From an uncultured Erysipelotrichaceae bacterium (GTDB taxonomy: Bacteria; Bacillota_I; Bacilli_A; RFN20; CAG-826), in the NCBI GenBank assembly GCA_900315885.1, contig ONAT01000005.1, positions 1-64,000 on the forward strand: a stretch of DNA of 64,000 nt, read 5' to 3'. Below, piece by piece: positions 15,842 through 24,757 of this stretch. Positions within the stretch are counted from its first letter, which is position 1. Each line of letters starts with the position of its first letter. The notes beneath the pieces were generated by a model. That model saw nothing but the letters and a program-made list of their open reading frames with translations. It was not told the origin of the DNA and did no database searches. Position numbers and translations under genes: made by a program.

Positions 15842-17789
15842 AAATTTCCACCTCCCCGACATGCAATGTAAAGGTAAATATCGCGCCGTGCGGAACGTTG
15901 TCGGTTATCGTTATTTCTCCGCCGTGTGCGTTTATGATGGATTTACACAACGAAAGTCCCAACCCGATGCTGCGACGACAATCGGCAATTTTATTTGCTC
16001 CTGTATAAAACATATCGAACACCCGCGATTTTTGTTCGTTTGCAATTCCGTTTCCGTTATCCGCTACGCTTATGCAAACCATACTTCCGCTTCTTTTTGC
16101 GGTAATCGTAATTTGCGAATCGTGTGGTGTGTACTTGATGGCATTGTCTAAAAGATTGATTAAAACCTGCACGATAAGTCGGGCATCCATTTTTGCAAGA
16201 AGCAGGTCATCGGGCTGTATTACGATAATTTTTTGTTTTTCGCTTTTCGTATGAATATGTTTCAACGCTTCGGCTATTACATCGCCGACAAGTTCCGTTG
16301 TCAAATTTATATTCATTCTGCCTTCTTCAAGGCGCGTTACCGCAAGCAAATTTTCAACCAGATTGATAAGCCAAAGCGAATCGTCGTAAATATCTTCGTA
16401 TATTTGTTTTTTTGTCGCGTCGTCAATATCGTTGCCGTTTGAAATCAGATTGCTCGCATTGCCCGAAATGGAAGTGAGCGGAGTCCGTAAATCGTGCGAT
16501 ATGGAACGAAGAAGATTTGCGCGCAACTGTTCGTTTTTTGCCAATACGGCGGCGCGTTCTCTTTCTTTGGCGTTTATGATTCCGTCAATTGCGATTGCGC
16601 ATTCGCCGATAACGGAAACCACAATGCTTTCATTAAAAGAATCAATCGGTTTTTCTCCGACGAAAATGCCTATTGCTCCATAGTTTTTGCCGTTTTTGCA
16701 TATCGGGAAAAACGTATAGTCGCTTTCAGGACAAATATCCGTGCCTTTCCCTTCTTTTACGTTGTTTTTCGTTACTTGCAGAACTACTTGCTCGCAGTAG
16801 GGCGGTATGGCGGAAGAGTCGGTTTCCGTAGACGAAGTATATGTTTTTTGCGCTTTATCATCAAATACAATTACCTTTCGGTTTAACAATCGTTGTAATT
16901 GATTCGCCGTAACCTGAAATATCTCCGTTTCGTCGGACGCTTTCTGGATCAACTGATTCGCATCGAACAGAATTTTCATTCTGTATGCTGTTTGAGTTGC
17001 TTGACGCTCTCGAGCTTTCAGTTTTTCTGTTGTTCCACCGATGACAAGAGACGCCGCAAGCATAATTGCGAAAGTAACGGGATAGCCGTTTCCGTATGCT
17101 AAAAACGAAAATCTCGGTTCGGTAAAAAGGAAATTGAACACAAGAACACTCGCAATAGATGATAAAACCCAGCAAATTTTACTTTCGGTGAAAGTTGCGA
17201 TAAGCAGTACGCCGAGGATATATACCGTAATTATGTTAGCATCGGTAAATCCTAAGCGAGAAAATAAATAGCCGAACAAAGAAGATAACAGAAGTACAAC
17301 GAATGAAATTATCAATCCTTTCAGTAACTTTGAAAAACTCGGTTTTTCAAACAGTTTTTCCTTTCTTTCGGATATGACGACATCGCTGTCGGGAATGATG
17401 TGTATATCGACATGTGGAGCAAGCGATATCAATTTTTCCGTTAAAGTTTGTTTGCCTATAAAGCGTCGCTTACCGATAATGGTTCGCCCGATTACTATTT
17501 TCGTAACGCCGGAAAGACGCGCGTATTCCGCAATCTGAAAAGCAATGTCGTCCCCGCATACGGTAACTATCGACGCTCCGTTCGTTTCTGCAAAATGAAT
17601 ATTTGCAAGCAACCGTTCCGTATCATCCGTTGTCATAGATTCAGACGCGGGAGTTTTTACATATAATGCGGAAAAGGCCGCATTGAACGCCTTTGCCATG
17701 GCTGCCGCTGTTTGAATTATTTTCGTGTTTGAAGGCGCGGAAGACAAACAAACCAGTATGTGTTCTTTGTTTATATACTGTTTTTTCAT
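15834..17789 (-). CDS. KdpD-like sensor kinase lacking the N-terminal KdpD domain
   Basis: Membrane histidine kinase, 651 aa against about 890 in E. coli KdpD. It begins directly with a UspA-like domain (about 8-130; EHILVCLSSAPSNTKIIQTA), then about four DUF4118 membrane helices (160-260), a GAF-like region, the phosphoacceptor box SISHDLRTPLTSISGN (around residue 435) and an HATPase domain with DNGNGI and RSIGLGLSLCK. The roughly 200-residue N-terminal KdpD sensor with its ATP-binding motif is absent. In-frame sequence upstream reaches a stop within a few codons, so this is not a start error. Similar short forms, as I recall, occur in Clostridia near Trk genes. It forms a two-component system with the overlapping KdpE. 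Confidence 0.85.
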   Translation of the reverse strand: MKKQYINKEHILVCLSSAPSNTKIIQTAAAMAKAFNAAFSALYVKTPASESMTTDDTERLLANIHFAETNGASIVTVCGDDIAFQIAEYARLSGVTKIVIGRTIIGKRRFIGKQTLTEKLISLAPHVDIHIIPDSDVVISERKEKLFEKPSFSKLLKGLIISFVVLLLSSLFGYLFSRLGFTDANIITVYILGVLLIATFTESKICWVLSSIASVLVFNFLFTEPRFSFLAYGNGYPVTFAIMLAASLVIGGTTEKLKARERQATQTAYRMKILFDANQLIQKASDETEIFQVTANQLQRLLNRKVIVFDDKAQKTYTSSTETDSSAIPPYCEQVVLQVTKNNVKEGKGTDICPESDYTFFPICKNGKNYGAIGIFVGEKPIDSFNESIVVSVIGECAIAIDGIINAKERERAAVLAKNEQLRANLLRSISHDLRTPLTSISGNASNLISNGNDIDDATKKQIYEDIYDDSLWLINLVENLLAVTRLEEGRMNINLTTELVGDVIAEALKHIHTKSEKQKIIVIQPDDLLLAKMDARLIVQVLINLLDNAIKYTPHDSQITITAKRSGSMVCISVADNGNGIANEQKSRVFDMFYTGANKIADCRRSIGLGLSLCKSIINAHGGEITITDNVPHGAIFTFTLHVGEVEIYE

Positions 17790-17853
17790 TTGACCGACAC
17801 GTATCTCCTTCGTTTTTTATTTCATATATTGTAGCAGATTTTTTGAATAAAAT

Positions 17854-18140
17854 CTACTTGAAACGACTTTTGTAATCGTTTAAAGTGTCGGTCAACTCAC
17901 GATTATCTCCGTCAAACATAACAATAGCGACTTTTTTATGGTGTTTTTTGAAATCCTCAATCTCGGAAATCGTATTCTCATAGTTTTCCGTGTCTATGAA
18001 TTTGAGCGGACTGTCTTTTTCTTCTTGTTCCTTTTCAATTGATTTTCTGTTTTCTTCCAAGAAGACGTCAAGCCTTTTCATAATAAAAAAGCCGACAATC
18101 ATACCGCCGCTACTGCAATAATAAGTATTACGTCTTCCAT
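17854..18140 (-). pseudogene. Small single-helix protein of the Ktr locus, frameshifted
   Basis: From ATG at 18140 the product starts MEDVILIIAVAAV and hits TGA. The next frame continues MIVGFFIMKRLDVFLEENRK and a charged tail (EQEEKDSPLKFIDTENYENT...) ending at 17854. One added base in the GCGGCGGT stretch near 18100 would join both into about 95 aa: a membrane helix plus a cytosolic tail. The second part alone could also start at MKRLDVF (18081). It lies between the KtrA-like gene and the kinase gene, so it is probably a membrane adaptor of the transport system. Either mutation or assembly error. Confidence 0.5.
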
Positions 18141-18164
18141 AAAAGTTACTTTCTTTTACGGCTG

Positions 18165-18818
18165 TTAAATATCAAAGCATTTTCGCATTGCTTTGTATTC
18201 CCCAAGAACTAAAAGCGTTTCGTCTTCGGAAAGAATCGTGTCGGCGGTAACAACGGCATTGATTTTTTCGTTTTTCTTTGTGGCGATGATACTTACATTG
18301 TATTTTCTGCGAATGTCGATTTCTACGACCGATTTTCCGATCCACGCCGACGGAACGGAAACTTCAAAGATTGAGAAGGAATCACCGAGCTCCATGTAAT
18401 CAAGAATATTGTCGGAACTATAACGGATTGCCGCCCATGTGGCAAGTTGTTTTTCCGGATAAATAATTTCGTCCGCACCATTGCGCAGAAGAAATTTTGC
18501 CTGAACGTCCTGTTCTGCACGCGATACAACCTTTTGCGCACCCAATTCTTTTAATAAACAGGTTGTTTCGAGAGAACTTTGAAAGTTCCCGCCGATAGTT
18601 ACAATGCAGACGTCGTAGTTTTTTACGCCGAGAGATTTCAGTAACGCTTCGTTTGTGCTGTCGCCGATTTGCCCGTTCGTCACGTATGGCATAGCATCGT
18701 TAATTCTTTCTTCGTTTTCGTCTACCGCCATAATTTCATGTCCTAATTCATGTAATTTCATAGCGATGTATTTTCCGAAACGTCCGAGACCTATCAATAA
18801 AATAGATTTTGTTTTCAT
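18165..18818 (-). CDS. ktrA: KtrA/TrkA-type potassium channel regulatory subunit
   Basis: Cytosolic RCK gating ring subunit, 217 aa. The Rossmann NAD/ATP motif is LLIGLGRFGKYIA, followed by the acidic strand end VDENEERI. The RCK_C domain (WIGKSVVEIDIRRKYNVSII) follows from about residue 140. The start at 18818 is chosen because of AAGGAGG just upstream; the frame stays open much further upstream but only inside the ktrB gene. It follows ktrB after 14 bases, forming the classical pair. It opens the KtrB pore in response to bound nucleotide and is expected at the inner face of the membrane. Confidence 0.9.
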   Translation of the reverse strand: MKTKSILLIGLGRFGKYIAMKLHELGHEIMAVDENEERINDAMPYVTNGQIGDSTNEALLKSLGVKNYDVCIVTIGGNFQSSLETTCLLKELGAQKVVSRAEQDVQAKFLLRNGADEIIYPEKQLATWAAIRYSSDNILDYMELGDSFSIFEVSVPSAWIGKSVVEIDIRRKYNVSIIATKKNEKINAVVTADTILSEDETLLVLGEYKAMRKCFDI

Positions 18819-18832
18819 ATATAAGAACCTCC

Positions 18833-20161
18833 TTAACCGACTGCAATCGTATCTGTCGGCAATTTTGCCACTTGTTTCTTGTTCGTACCGAAAGTGGCAT
18901 ATATCAATGTCAATCCGCCGACGCGTCCAAAGAACATTGAAAAAATCAAAATCAATTTGGATGCAATTCCGAGCGTCGGGGTAATTCCGAGCGTAAGCCC
19001 TACCGTTCCGACAGCGGAAGACGTTTCGTAAAGGCAAGACGTAATAGGCAAATTTTCAATTGCGCTTATAGCCATTCCGCCAAATAGAAACAGGGTTATG
19101 TACATTATAAATATCGCCGAAGCTGTCTTAACCGTTTCATCGTCGACGCGCCTTTTCATAAGTTCCGCATTGTCTTTTTTTCTGAATACGGAAAAAGCGG
19201 AAGAAAATAAAACAGCTATCGTCGTCGTTTTCATACCGCCTGCGGTAGAACCTGGCGAACCGCCTATCAACATAAGAATAATCATCAGGTATAATCCCGT
19301 ATCGCTGATTGCCGTAAGATTTACAGTATTAAACCCTGCCGTCCTCGGCGTTACCGATTGAAACAAAGACGCAAGTATCCGCTCACCGACAGGTAAATCG
19401 CCGAATTCAAAAAAGAAGAAGTATATCGCGGGCAAAACAATAAGCGCGGCGGTTACAATCAATACCACTTTGCTTTGCGTGCGATATTCTTTGATTCGCC
19501 ACTTGTGTTTGCAAACGTCTTCCCATACAAGAAAACCGATACCGCCAATAATAATCAGCAACATAATCGTAATGTTGATGATGGGTTGCGCGGAATAGTG
19601 CGTGATAGAAGTAAATTCTCCGCTTTTCGTTCCCATAATGTCGAACCCGGCGTTGCAGAACGCCGATACCGAATGAAAAATCGACAACCAAATACCTTCT
19701 GCGCCGTAATCGATACAAAATACGGGCATCATAATAAGCGCTCCGATAATTTCAATCAAAAATATACCCTTGATAACAAATCCGGTCAAACGAACTATAC
19801 CGCTTACATTTGGCGCAGAAATCGCATTTTTCATCGTTTCACGGCTGAACAGCCCGATTTTTTTGCCCGAAATAACGGCGAGAGACACGGCTATGGTAAT
19901 AACACCCATGCCGCCGATTTGAATCAGTAGCAATATAACGATTTGCCCGAATATCGTCCAGTGCGTTGCCGTATCGAATACGATAAGGCCCGTTACGCAT
20001 ACGGCGGACGTCGAAGTAAAAAGAGCGTCGATAAAAGATGTCCATTCGTGAGTTTTTGACGAAATCGGCAATGTAATTAAAAATGCGCCGAATAAAATAA
20101 CTCCCGCGAAGCCCAATAATATTATTTGAAAGGATGATAATTTCCTTTTTAGTATTCCCAT
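18833..20161 (-). CDS. ktrB: KtrB/TrkH-type potassium translocating subunit
   Basis: Membrane pore subunit for potassium uptake, 442 aa, normal for KtrB. The four pore loops with selectivity-filter glycines are visible: TSTSAVCVTGL, SVSAFCNAGFD, QSVTPRTAGFN and ETSSAVGTVGLT. Eight or so membrane helices fit the M1-P-M2 fourfold design. The start follows ATGGAGG. It is the first gene of a five-gene minus-strand unit: ktrB, ktrA, small protein, sensor kinase, response regulator, with the CorC-like pseudogene beyond. The unit looks like an acquired potassium-homeostasis island. Confidence 0.9.
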   Translation of the reverse strand: MGILKRKLSSFQIILLGFAGVILFGAFLITLPISSKTHEWTSFIDALFTSTSAVCVTGLIVFDTATHWTIFGQIVILLLIQIGGMGVITIAVSLAVISGKKIGLFSRETMKNAISAPNVSGIVRLTGFVIKGIFLIEIIGALIMMPVFCIDYGAEGIWLSIFHSVSAFCNAGFDIMGTKSGEFTSITHYSAQPIINITIMLLIIIGGIGFLVWEDVCKHKWRIKEYRTQSKVVLIVTAALIVLPAIYFFFFEFGDLPVGERILASLFQSVTPRTAGFNTVNLTAISDTGLYLMIILMLIGGSPGSTAGGMKTTTIAVLFSSAFSVFRKKDNAELMKRRVDDETVKTASAIFIMYITLFLFGGMAISAIENLPITSCLYETSSAVGTVGLTLGITPTLGIASKLILIFSMFFGRVGGLTLIYATFGTNKKQVAKLPTDTIAVG

Positions 20162-20968
20162 GCAAAAACCTCCATTCCGTTTATCGATGTTATAATATCA
20201 CGTTTTTCGTAAAGATGACATTAGGGTTCTTGCAGATGGTATTAAGATTGTATAAAGATTACAAGCAATCTATATTCATCTTTTGTTATCGTTTGAAAGC
20301 GTAATTCTATAATTTAGTTTTAATAATTCCTATGGAAACTGCGCTTTCACTTGGTTGCTTTTTTATTGTTTGGAAAGAATGAAAACTTATGATAATATAA
20401 TATTAGAGTAAGTAATTAAGTTTATAATTTAGAAACTAAAATAATAGAAAAGTATGGAATGGAGGGCGATTGCATATGGTTTTCTAAAAAATACATAGTT
20501 CTAATCATTCTTAGACGTGTTTTTGTTTTATAAAGATGAAGCCAAAACGAAGACTTTATATTGATTATGATAAGTGTTTTATCAATTATTTGTGGGATTA
20601 ATGAAAATAGATTTTATCAAGAGGAATTCCCATTAAGAACACTGAAGATTTTTGATAATGAATTTTGACTTAGAAACGAAGCAAATGTATTAGCGGATTT
20701 AAAAGCAAACAATTCTCCATGTAGATATAGTTCTTGGCATTCTCCTTTTACGACAAAGACAATAAACGAATTATAATTAAAATGTCTATTTTGGATTACT
20801 TTATAGTAACATTAGGATTATATGGTAAAAATATAAACTAAGAATAAGATAACAATTATTCGAGAAAAATTAGTTTTGAACTAAAACACGACTATTTAAT
20901 AGGAACTCATGTTATTAATAAAATTATTAAAAGCTATTATACAAATGAGGGAGGTAAAGAATAGCATT
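20162..20968. other. Long intergenic stretch with decayed coding traces
   Basis: The promoter of ktrB should lie at 20165-20260 on the minus strand; I see no strong boxes. On the plus strand an ATG near 20558 reads MISVLSIICGINENRFYQEE, then EFPLRTLKIFDNEF, an in-frame TGA, LRNEANVLADLKANNSPCRY and SSWHSPFTTKTINEL before TAA. The composition is protein-like on both sides of the TGA, so this may be a decayed gene. No family recognised. Confidence 0.35.
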
Positions 20969-22699
20969 ATGAAAATTAAACAAATTATAATTATAGGGAC
21001 ATTGTTTTCATCGTTTTTATGTACACCTAGAAATGAAAAGACAAATTTAATTGAGAACAATCAAGAATTTATTACTAACGACATAGTTAGAAATAATCAA
21101 AACGCAAAACGCAAAATTATCGCAACACAATCGTCGAAATACTATGTAACATTTGATTTGAATGGTGGCTTATATGATGACAAATATTCAAAACTTGAAA
21201 TAATAGCGGATAGTAATTCACTAATAGAAAGTCCTAATTCTAAATTGTGCTCTAGGTATAATTCTAGTTTTAATGGATGGTATACTGAATCAAATGTAAA
21301 ATGAAATTTTGAGACAGATGTTGTGACGAGTGATACTACATTATATGCAAAATGGATGTGGAATAATGCAAAACGCATTGATGATTTTCAAGAACCATGG
21401 AATGGCACAATTGGTGGTTATTTAAAAACAAAATATTACAATTCATCTAAATGGACTATGATTAGTAATAATTCTACAAGAAAAGTTAATGGATACATAC
21501 CTATTGAGATGCAAGGGGAACTAACTGAAGGCGCATTGTTTCCGAAAGAAGATGTTTTAACTGCTGTAAAGAGTTCTGGTGTTGCAAGTACGTATGGTGG
21601 ATGTGGGCCTATTGCAATGATGGGAATTATGGATTATTATGCTAGATATAGGGGTTATTCATCTATTATGAATGATCCAACAAATAAAAAAGATAGAATT
21701 CAACTTGCCTATGACATATTAAGAAACACTAAAACATCAGAGATTCCAATAGGCAAAGAGTCGACACAATCTGGTTCTAATATAAAAACATCTACTTTGA
21801 CATTGCCTGATGATTATGTAGAAGGTTTTACAAAAGTAATGAAATTATACGGATTAGATAAACAAATTACTGCAAAAAATTATGGTGGATTAAATATTTT
21901 TGATCATAAGAATTTATGCATAAAACATGCCAAAGAATCAATTGATAAAGGTATACCAGTTACTATGTATACTGGTGGTAAAGGTGAAAAAGGATTGTTT
22001 TCTGGACATTTTGTTAATTTGTATGAATATAGAGTATTTAAAGGGGTTGATAGATTTGGAAAACCAATCACACAAACCATTTTTAATGCAAGGCCTAATT
22101 TTGGATTTGATCAAATTAGCGATGCCTTTGCAGATGCTGATGTACTTGATTTTGCTTTGAGTGGAGTTATTATATATGATGTCAAAGACAGCAATCAATT
22201 AATTAGGGCAATTGATTTTTCAAGAGACTTTGTTAATGATAATGGACAAGGTCAATACTTTTTTTACAATAAGACTGCAAATATAACTACTTCTGATGGA
22301 TTTACTTTTGGAACAAGTAGACTAAGATGTGGATATATTGAAAATCAATATTTGGTTTTATCTGCGAATAGAAGTGGAGCTGGGCATGCTTTTCTTGAAA
22401 TGAACTTTGATATTAACATCAAAGCAATGAATTTTGATATTTCATTATGGGGAGATTTTGAAGGACTTGGTTATCAAGATTCTATTAAATTATATTATAA
22501 AGATGAAAATAACGAGTGGCAGGAGCATATGAGTTTTCTTCCACCTTCAATGTCTACATTCAAGGATTATCCAGATAATTATTACACAGTTTTCCCAGCT
22601 TTAACTAATGGTATTAAATTTGAGGTTATTGAAATGAATCCATCTGGTAGCAGGAATAAAGGCCGTGTTATTTTAGGAGATATGAACTTGTTTTATTAA
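20969..22699 (+). pseudogene. Secreted papain-like cysteine peptidase with InlB-type repeat, interrupted by TGA at 21302
   Basis: A single frame of 576 codons contains one stop, TGA at 21302-21304 (codon 112). It begins with a signal-like segment (MKIKQIIIIGTLFSSFLC). Codons about 55-125 are a Flg_new/InlB B-repeat (YYVTFDLNGGLYDD, FNGWYTESNVK-stop-NFETDVVTSDTTLYAKW). In that repeat the residue at the stop is normally Trp (KWNF), a one-base change from TGG. The downstream half looks like a C39/papain-like peptidase: nucleophile Cys in GGCGPIAMMGIMDYYA (codon 212) and His in FSGHFVNLYEY (codon 347). The C-terminal third is a beta-rich domain. It could be inactive, or produce a shorter protein from an internal start, or be read through. 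Confidence 0.65.
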
Positions 22700-22869
22700 T
22701 GTTTAAATAATATACAATCAACATATAAAGCAATTGAGATAGAACTTGATTGCTTTATATATTACTACTATTCACATTCAATATTTATAAGTGAAGTTTT
22801 GAATAGTTTGTTATTAAGATTTAATGCATATCTAAGAAAAATATTAATGTTATAGAGAGGAAAGTGTAT

Positions 22870-23355
22870 ATGAAAAAACTTATATTAGTTTTGGTGAGTA
22901 TTTTATCAGTTAGATGTGAAATCAAACTGAATAGAAATCATGAAGATGAATTAGTTACAGGAACTTTACAATCACAAATGTTTGATGATGGTGAGGAATT
23001 TTCATATGGAAAAGTAATTATTGAAGAGATAACATATGATGAATATAAACTTAAAAATGGAGTAAATGTAATTGTGGATTTAAAGCCCAATGACGCTGTA
23101 AGGAAATATTGTTCATTGGAATTTTCGTATTATGATAAGAATGATAAGAAGATTCCAATAGAAATTACTGATTTAGAATATTCTATTGGTACAAGAAATC
23201 GTTATTCTGGTGAAATCAGTTATAGAAAAGAAGAAACGAATTATTCTGGTGGTATGACATTAGAAGTGTGTGAATTTGGTGTAAAAATCGGAACACATGT
23301 CAATAAACATTATATTGAAGGTTTTTATACCAACAACGAAATTTGGCCATATTAA
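22870..23355 (+). CDS. Small secreted or membrane-anchored hypothetical protein
   Basis: Not recognised; 161 aa from ATG 22870, preceded by AGAGAGGAAAG. It opens MKKLILVLVSILSVRCEIKL, a signal-like stretch with a Cys, though the residues before the Cys fit a lipobox poorly. The mature part is charged and beta-rich with paired segments (FSYGKVIIEEITYDEYKLKN, LEFSYYDKNDKKIPIEI). It follows the interrupted peptidase gene by 170 bases in the same direction and could be its inhibitor or immunity partner; that is guesswork from position. Confidence 0.6.
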   Translation: MKKLILVLVSILSVRCEIKLNRNHEDELVTGTLQSQMFDDGEEFSYGKVIIEEITYDEYKLKNGVNVIVDLKPNDAVRKYCSLEFSYYDKNDKKIPIEITDLEYSIGTRNRYSGEISYRKEETNYSGGMTLEVCEFGVKIGTHVNKHYIEGFYTNNEIWPY

Positions 23356-23522
23356 ATTAGTTGTGGTATATCATACATAAAAAATGATATTTGTTTTAAT
23401 AAGCGTTTTGTCTATGTGATACGAAATGAAAGATTTATATATTGATAAATAATGGTTGTTATGATTTTTTTGCATTTAGGAATGACGGCTTTTTTCTTAG
23501 TTTAGTCAAAAAATCATAATGA

Positions 23523-23560
23523 TTTGACCTCACGTATAGTGTGAGTATGCAACTTCATTT
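23523..23560. repeat. Dispersed intergenic motif, copy 2
   Basis: TTTGACCTCACGTA is identical to 1991-2004, and the following GAGTATGCAACTTCA resembles the tail of that copy (GAGTTTGCGGCTTCA). Here CTCAC and GTGAG also form a short hairpin. The rest of 23356-23606 holds nothing I can support. Confidence 0.45.
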
Positions 23561-23600
23561 TATCCTAAAGATATATAATTTTATTATATAAATAAACAAT

Positions 23601-23628
23601 TAAAAAGAGTGATTTTTGGCAATCACTC
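23601..23628 (-). terminator. Terminator of the HAD phosphatase gene
   Basis: Perfect arms GAGTGATT (23607-23614) and AATCACTC (23621-23628) with a six-base loop; on the minus strand a TTTTTA tail follows. Confidence 0.75.
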
Positions 23629-23634
23629 AATAAA

Positions 23635-24441
23635 TTATTTTATTATTTCTTTTAAAGCGTACATAATACCATCATTATCATTATCAAAAGGAGTAATAAT
23701 TTTAGCGTGTGATTTAGTAAAATCATCAGAATTCTTCATGGCAATAGGAATTCCTGCAAGTTGAAACATTTCAACATCATTACTTGCATCGCCAATTGCA
23801 ATAATATGGTCATGAGGAATTTGATAGTATTTAGCAATGTGTTTTAAACCATTTGCTTTAGAAATGTTTTTAAAATATATTTCAGAATATAAACTATACA
23901 TACCATTCCAGAATCTTAAGTGTAATTCTGGATGTTTTTTTATAGCGTCAATTATTCTTTGATCGTATTCTTTTGAATAACTTTTCATAATCATTGTCAT
24001 TGGGTCTTGATCTAGTGTTTTAGTAATATCACCTTTTATTATTTCCATTTGGTCAGTCCAAAAGAAACTTTCTAATGTTGGATCATCTTTAATTATCCAT
24101 AATTCTTTATTTGTTTCACACATGACATTTTCAATGTATTCATTACCGACATCATTATATATTTGTTTAATTACTTCGTGTGGGAAAGCAAAAGATATTT
24201 CTTTGAAATTAGGATCGTTTGGTGAAAGAATATCAGCCCCATTATAACAAACAAGAGGTGTGGTTAGTTCTAGTTCATCATAATACCTTTTAATCGCGCG
24301 TATTGGTCTTCCTGAAGCTATAACGACAATATGACCTAAAGAAGCTAGATGCTTAAGGTATTCTTTTGTTTTAGGACAAATTTCCTTTTTTGAGTTCAAA
24401 AGGGTTCCATCCATATCAAGGGCAATTAAATATTTTTCCAT
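23635..24441 (-). CDS. Cof-type HAD-superfamily hydrolase
   Basis: Cytosolic sugar-phosphate or flavin/pyridoxal-phosphate phosphatase, 268 aa. Motif I LDMDGTLLNS carries both catalytic aspartates, motif II is IVVIASGRP, and motif IV is AIGDASNDVEMFQLAG with the metal-binding Asp pair. The cap between them is the large alpha/beta C2 type. The start MEKYLIALD at 24441 follows GAAAGGAAAAG. Single gene with its own terminator. Substrate cannot be deduced. Confidence 0.9.
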   Translation of the reverse strand: MEKYLIALDMDGTLLNSKKEICPKTKEYLKHLASLGHIVVIASGRPIRAIKRYYDELELTTPLVCYNGADILSPNDPNFKEISFAFPHEVIKQIYNDVGNEYIENVMCETNKELWIIKDDPTLESFFWTDQMEIIKGDITKTLDQDPMTMIMKSYSKEYDQRIIDAIKKHPELHLRFWNGMYSLYSEIYFKNISKANGLKHIAKYYQIPHDHIIAIGDASNDVEMFQLAGIPIAMKNSDDFTKSHAKIITPFDNDNDGIMYALKEIIK

Positions 24442-24493
24442 ACTTTTCCTTTCTAAAATCAAATATATTTACATATTTTTTAATGGTGATTTT

Positions 24494-24757
24494 ATGATAA
24501 TTTATCGTTTGACGATGTTTGTAATTGGTTTAATTCTTGCAACAACTGGTATGATATTTTTTGTTTTATACATATCACTTTTAAATTACGGTTTAACAAT
24601 TGGCGAGTTTATTGTATACATACTAAAAACACAGGAATTTTATCTTCTCCCATTTGGAGTATTTCTAATGTTTTTAAGTTTATTTGGTAAAAAATTTTGG
24701 AATGTTATTCAAAAACTTAGAGAAGGCCGACAACATCGTGAACGCGTTTTAAAGTAG
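24494..24757 (+). CDS. Small two-helix membrane protein
   Basis: Not recognised; 87 aa with helices at about residues 7-30 and 50-70 and a basic tail (KKFWNVIQKLREGRQHRERV). The start is preceded by GGTGATTTT, the same ribosome-site style as native genes such as ylbD and rsmD. Its last 41 bases overlap the end of trpS on the opposite strand, so the two messages are complementary at their 3' ends. The hydrophobic pattern and start signal support a real gene. Confidence 0.65.
   Translation: MIIYRLTMFVIGLILATTGMIFFVLYISLLNYGLTIGEFIVYILKTQEFYLLPFGVFLMFLSLFGKKFWNVIQKLREGRQHRERVLK

Noticed and set aside
15834-17789. KdpD missing its N terminus because of a wrong start
   Set aside because: The in-frame sequence before the ATG reaches a stop within about ten codons and does not resemble the KdpD sensor domain.
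15804-19930. Many long open frames on the plus strand opposite the kinase and potassium genes
   Set aside because: They are shadows of GC-richer minus-strand genes: no ribosome sites, odd composition, no family motifs.
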